From an uncultured Ruminococcus sp. (GTDB taxonomy: Bacteria > Bacillota > Clostridia > Oscillospirales > Acutalibacteraceae), in contig CACWNZ010000014.1 in the NCBI GenBank assembly GCA_902762335.1, positions 1 through 15,903 on the forward strand: a DNA stretch of 15,903 nucleotides. The letters run 5' to 3'. Positions 13,712 through 15,903 of this stretch are shown piece by piece. Made by a program: the position numbers and the translations under genes. Every line of letters starts with the position of its first letter. Position 1 is the stretch's first letter. The notes under the pieces are model-generated. The model was not told the origin of the DNA and made no database searches. It saw only the letters and a list, made by a program, of their open reading frames with translations.

Positions 13712-13887
13712 CAGTATATCCGGCTGACAGGATCTACGAGGAGGCCGCCTTTATCGGCTATTATCTGCATTGGTCTCATGACGAGATAGCTTCTCTCAGC
13801 CACCGTGAACGACAGCGCTGGTGCAAGGAGATATCAAGAATAAACGGCAGGCTCAATAACGAGCCCGAAAATATATTCAAGCTCTGA
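13651..13887 (+). CDS. DUF6760-like small protein of contractile injection systems
   Basis: The conserved part, YPADRIYEEAAFIGYYLHWS then DEIASLSHRERQRWCKEISR, matches the small helical DUF6760-type proteins encoded next to tail tube genes. It covers only the last ~59 residues. The only ordinary start in frame, ATG at 13651, lies inside the previous gene without a good ribosome site and adds about 19 residues of unrelated sequence that mirror the upstream gene in another frame. Family-like N-termini would begin at ATA 13708-13710, which overlaps the TAG stop of the preceding gene (13709-13711). Translation is therefore probably coupled to the upstream gene. Its role in the particle is unknown. 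Confidence 0.75.
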   Translation: MPPLRAEIRDTRKFSRSRNIAVYPADRIYEEAAFIGYYLHWSHDEIASLSHRERQRWCKEISRINGRLNNEPENIFKL

Positions 13888-13914
13888 TAAGAGCATCAAG
13901 GGACGGTGTAAATC

Positions 13915-14352
13915 ATGTCTTCCGCCAAGGACCTCATACCCGGCTATTCCTTTGAAGTGACGCTTGACGGCATAAGCTTCAGCTTTTCAAAGGTCTCCAA
14001 TATTTCGGGCTCTATAGATATCGATACAATTATCGACGGGGGCAAAAACGACGCCCCCGTGATACTGCGTACACCGAAAAGAAGCCCCGATATGCTGCTG
14101 CTTGAAAGGGGTCTTTATACCTCCTTCAACGATACGATATTTTCGCTTTTCAAGGAGGGTACTCAGATAGCGACTATCAGCATAAACGTTCTCAGAAACG
14201 GCAGTATCGTACGAATGTTCTATATTAGCAGCGGCGTTGTGGTCGCAAGACAATTCAGCCCGCTCGACGCCCTCAGCAGCTCGGTCTTTACGGTAACTCT
14301 TCAGATAGCGCATACGGGCATTACAGAGATTGCTCTTCCGTTCAGCCTATAG
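13915..14352 (+). CDS. Contractile injection system inner tube protein (T4 gp19-like)
   Basis: A 145-residue protein of normal length for tail tube subunits (PF06841-like). The N-terminus IPGYSFEVTLDGISFSFSKV leads into SNISGSIDIDTIIDGGKND, then the tube signature ILRTPKRSPDMLLLERGLYT and a C-terminal beta-rich region ending ITEIALPFSL. In contractile systems this protein stacks as hexameric rings to form the inner tube that is pushed through the target membrane. GGTG at 13905-13908 and AAGGGA at 13898-13903 serve as ribosome site. It lies 27 bases after the DUF6760-like gene. No sheath gene is seen upstream. Confidence 0.85.
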   Translation: MSSAKDLIPGYSFEVTLDGISFSFSKVSNISGSIDIDTIIDGGKNDAPVILRTPKRSPDMLLLERGLYTSFNDTIFSLFKEGTQIATISINVLRNGSIVRMFYISSGVVVARQFSPLDALSSSVFTVTLQIAHTGITEIALPFSL

Positions 14353-14384
14353 AAACATATCACTAACAGGGAGTACGAAACAAA

Positions 14385-15903
14385 ATGAAGCCTGCCGTCC
14401 TTAAAAACATCGCAACAGCCCTGCCGATGAAGCAGACGACTTCACCGGCGGGCTTTGCCGCGCTTGCGGGAGCCTGCCGTTTTGCAGGCAGCGTGACCGA
14501 AAGGAACAGCATTTTCCCGACAGACGACGCGCAGGCGGACACCGCCACCGTTCTGAGCGATATTATTGAGTTTCTGCGGAAAGCCGAACGCCGCCGCGAA
14601 GAGTCGACGGACATTATCAGGCTCATGGTGCTTCAAAGCCTTATTAAAACGGAACGCCTTTTCGCTCCCGCGCTCTGTCTTGAAGCGACGGAAAACGAGC
14701 TTGAGCTAAGGCTCATGAAGCTGCGCAGAACGGACGGCGGCGCATGGGCTCAGCTTCAGATATTAAGACGCTTCATACACGACAAGGGCGATCTCGACGC
14801 CTTTATAAGATACACGGGCGAAGGGAACGGCGGCTTTGCCGGGCGTATCCTTCAGGTCGATATTCTTTCTCTGCTGACTGCTGCGGGAGTTTCTGCGGAC
14901 CTTGCGGATACGAGGTCCATGCTCCTTTCGGATACCATGTCCATAGCCGAGGACGACGGCGCTTCGTCGGCGCAGCCATCAGCCGATGCAGAGCTTACCG
15001 CAGACAGCGACAGCCTATCCTACCGAACAGCCGACAGCCTTATCCATAAAGAAGAACAGCCCATATCGGAAGCCGCCCCCGCAGGACAAATCCCGACACC
15101 GCAGACCACACAGGGAACGGCAACAGCTCCGCAGGGAGCGCCCGCAGAGCCGCATTCTTCCGACAGCGCAACACCGCAGACAAGCGGCACGGCAACATCA
15201 CCCCAAACGGTCGAAAAGCCTGTTCCGCCTACAACATCAATAACCCCCAACGGGGAAAGCCTATCCTACAAAACAGGCGACAGCCTTATCCATAAAGAAG
15301 AACAGCCCACATCGGAAACCGCAGGAAACGGTACCGCCGCCTCGTCGGCACGTCAGGAGGTCAGACTTTTCCTTAACAGCTTTGCCTCCTCGGGCGCGCG
15401 GTATTTTGCGGATCTTTCAGCCCAAAACGACAGCGGGGCGCGCAGACTGTCAAGGGTCGTGAACAGTACCATAAACGGGCTTTCGGGCTCGCAGGGCGGC
15501 TCCGTGCTGCTTCGTGCGCTCAGGGTGCTTAACGGGACTCGGTCCTCACACGACAGGCAGTACGATGCCGACAGTCTTGTCCTCAGAGATACGGGCGCGG
15601 CGGACGGTCTGCATAACGATATAGAAAAGCTCTCCGAAAACGATAAAACCGAGCTTCTACGTCAAACGGTCTCGGGACTCCGCAGGCTTTATCAGGGTAT
15701 AGGAACCGATACCGAGCCTTTTTATGAGCAGAGACTGTTCAGGCTCATAGACGAGCGCGGCGCTTCTGCGGTCCGCAGCGTAAACGGCAGCGAGCTCTCC
15801 TCCGAGCTTCTTCGCTATTACGGCGTTTCGCAGTACGGAACTGTAGGACTTCTTACAGGCGGCGCAAAAAAAGCGGACAGGCTTCGCACGGAGCCGTCAG
15901 GCA
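14385..15903 (+). CDS. Large unrecognised protein of the contractile injection operon (3' end outside the window)
   Basis: An open frame of 506 codons runs from the ATG at 14385 (AGGGAG at 14368-14373) to the window edge without a stop. Residues 1-200 are mostly helical (for example DIIEFLRKAERRREESTDII, LEATENELELRLMKLRRTDG). Residues ~200-320 are a Pro/Thr/Ala/Ser-rich linker holding two copies of a 21-residue motif, SLSY[RK]T[AG]DSLIHKEE, at 210-230 and 292-312. From 320 on it is again mostly charged and helical. A weaker third match, DSLVLRDTGAADGLH, sits at 396-410. I do not recognise the family. Position after the tube gene suggests a structural part of the particle or a tether, scaffold or length-determining protein; this is inference. 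Confidence 0.7.
   Translation, partial: MKPAVLKNIATALPMKQTTSPAGFAALAGACRFAGSVTERNSIFPTDDAQADTATVLSDIIEFLRKAERRREESTDIIRLMVLQSLIKTERLFAPALCLEATENELELRLMKLRRTDGGAWAQLQILRRFIHDKGDLDAFIRYTGEGNGGFAGRILQVDILSLLTAAGVSADLADTRSMLLSDTMSIAEDDGASSAQPSADAELTADSDSLSYRTADSLIHKEEQPISEAAPAGQIPTPQTTQGTATAPQGAPAEPHSSDSATPQTSGTATSPQTVEKPVPPTTSITPNGESLSYKTGDSLIHKEEQPTSETAGNGTAASSARQEVRLFLNSFASSGARYFADLSAQNDSGARRLSRVVNSTINGLSGSQGGSVLLRALRVLNGTRSSHDRQYDADSLVLRDTGAADGLHNDIEKLSENDKTELLRQTVSGLRRLYQGIGTDTEPFYEQRLFRLIDERGASAVRSVNGSELSSELLRYYGVSQYGTVGLLTGGAKKADRLRTEPSG
15012..15076 (+). repeat. 65-bp direct repeat, first copy
   Basis: It matches 15258-15322 at 60 of 65 positions and is in the same reading frame (246 bases apart). 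It encodes the first SLSYRTADSLIHKEE motif. The central 33 bases are identical including silent positions, which points to a recent duplication or to gene conversion. Confidence 0.85.
15258..15322 (+). repeat. 65-bp direct repeat, second copy
   Basis: Second copy of the repeat at 15012-15076, encoding SLSYKTGDSLIHKEE. Four of the five differences change the protein (R/K, A/G, I/T, A/T), while the DSLIHKEEQP part is fully conserved. Confidence 0.85.

Overview
The window looks like a chromosomal stretch of a gut Clostridia bacterium, most like Ruminococcus or another Oscillospiraceae. The grounds are moderate GC, heavy use of AGG and ATA codons, clear AGGAGG-type ribosome binding sites, sigma-A promoters, a CotH surface protein ending in a Gram-positive SPNTG sorting signal, and a contractile-injection-system operon. 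The genus is inference; no rRNA or other marker gene is present.

Layout. (1) 1-216: the end of an upstream gene, GC-rich hairpins, a 27-bp tandem repeat and a promoter. (2) 217-2814: one very large protein joining three unrelated enzymes that remove ADP-ribose: a bacterial PARG-type domain, an ADP-ribosylglycohydrolase (ARH/DraG) domain and a macrodomain. Both joints carry an in-frame ribosome binding site plus ATG. (3) 2895-4117, minus strand: a small membrane protein and a TspO/MBR protein. (4) 4275-8189, plus strand: an unusual P-type ATPase followed by a zinc-ribbon/coiled-coil membrane protein, probably one transcript. (5) 8311-10341: a secreted CotH-kinase-like protein anchored to the cell wall through a Pro/Glu/Val repeat stalk, followed by a strong terminator. 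(6) 10394-11524: sequence resembling a group II intron without a reverse transcriptase, starting just after that terminator. Between two exact 30-bp copies of an intron-5'-end segment lies a complete higBA-type toxin-antitoxin cassette with its own consensus promoter, repeated operator and terminator. (7) 11536-13017, minus strand: a large lipoprotein of unknown function. (8) 13343 to the window end: the first four genes of a contractile injection (phage-tail-like) operon: tail assembly protein, DUF6760-like protein, tube protein, and a large unrecognised protein with a duplicated motif that runs off the window.

Most worth a second look are the toxin-antitoxin cassette inside an intron-like element, the triple ADP-ribose hydrolase fusion with internal start sites, and the injection-system operon with its repeat-bearing fourth protein. 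All family calls come from motifs read by eye; no database search was possible.
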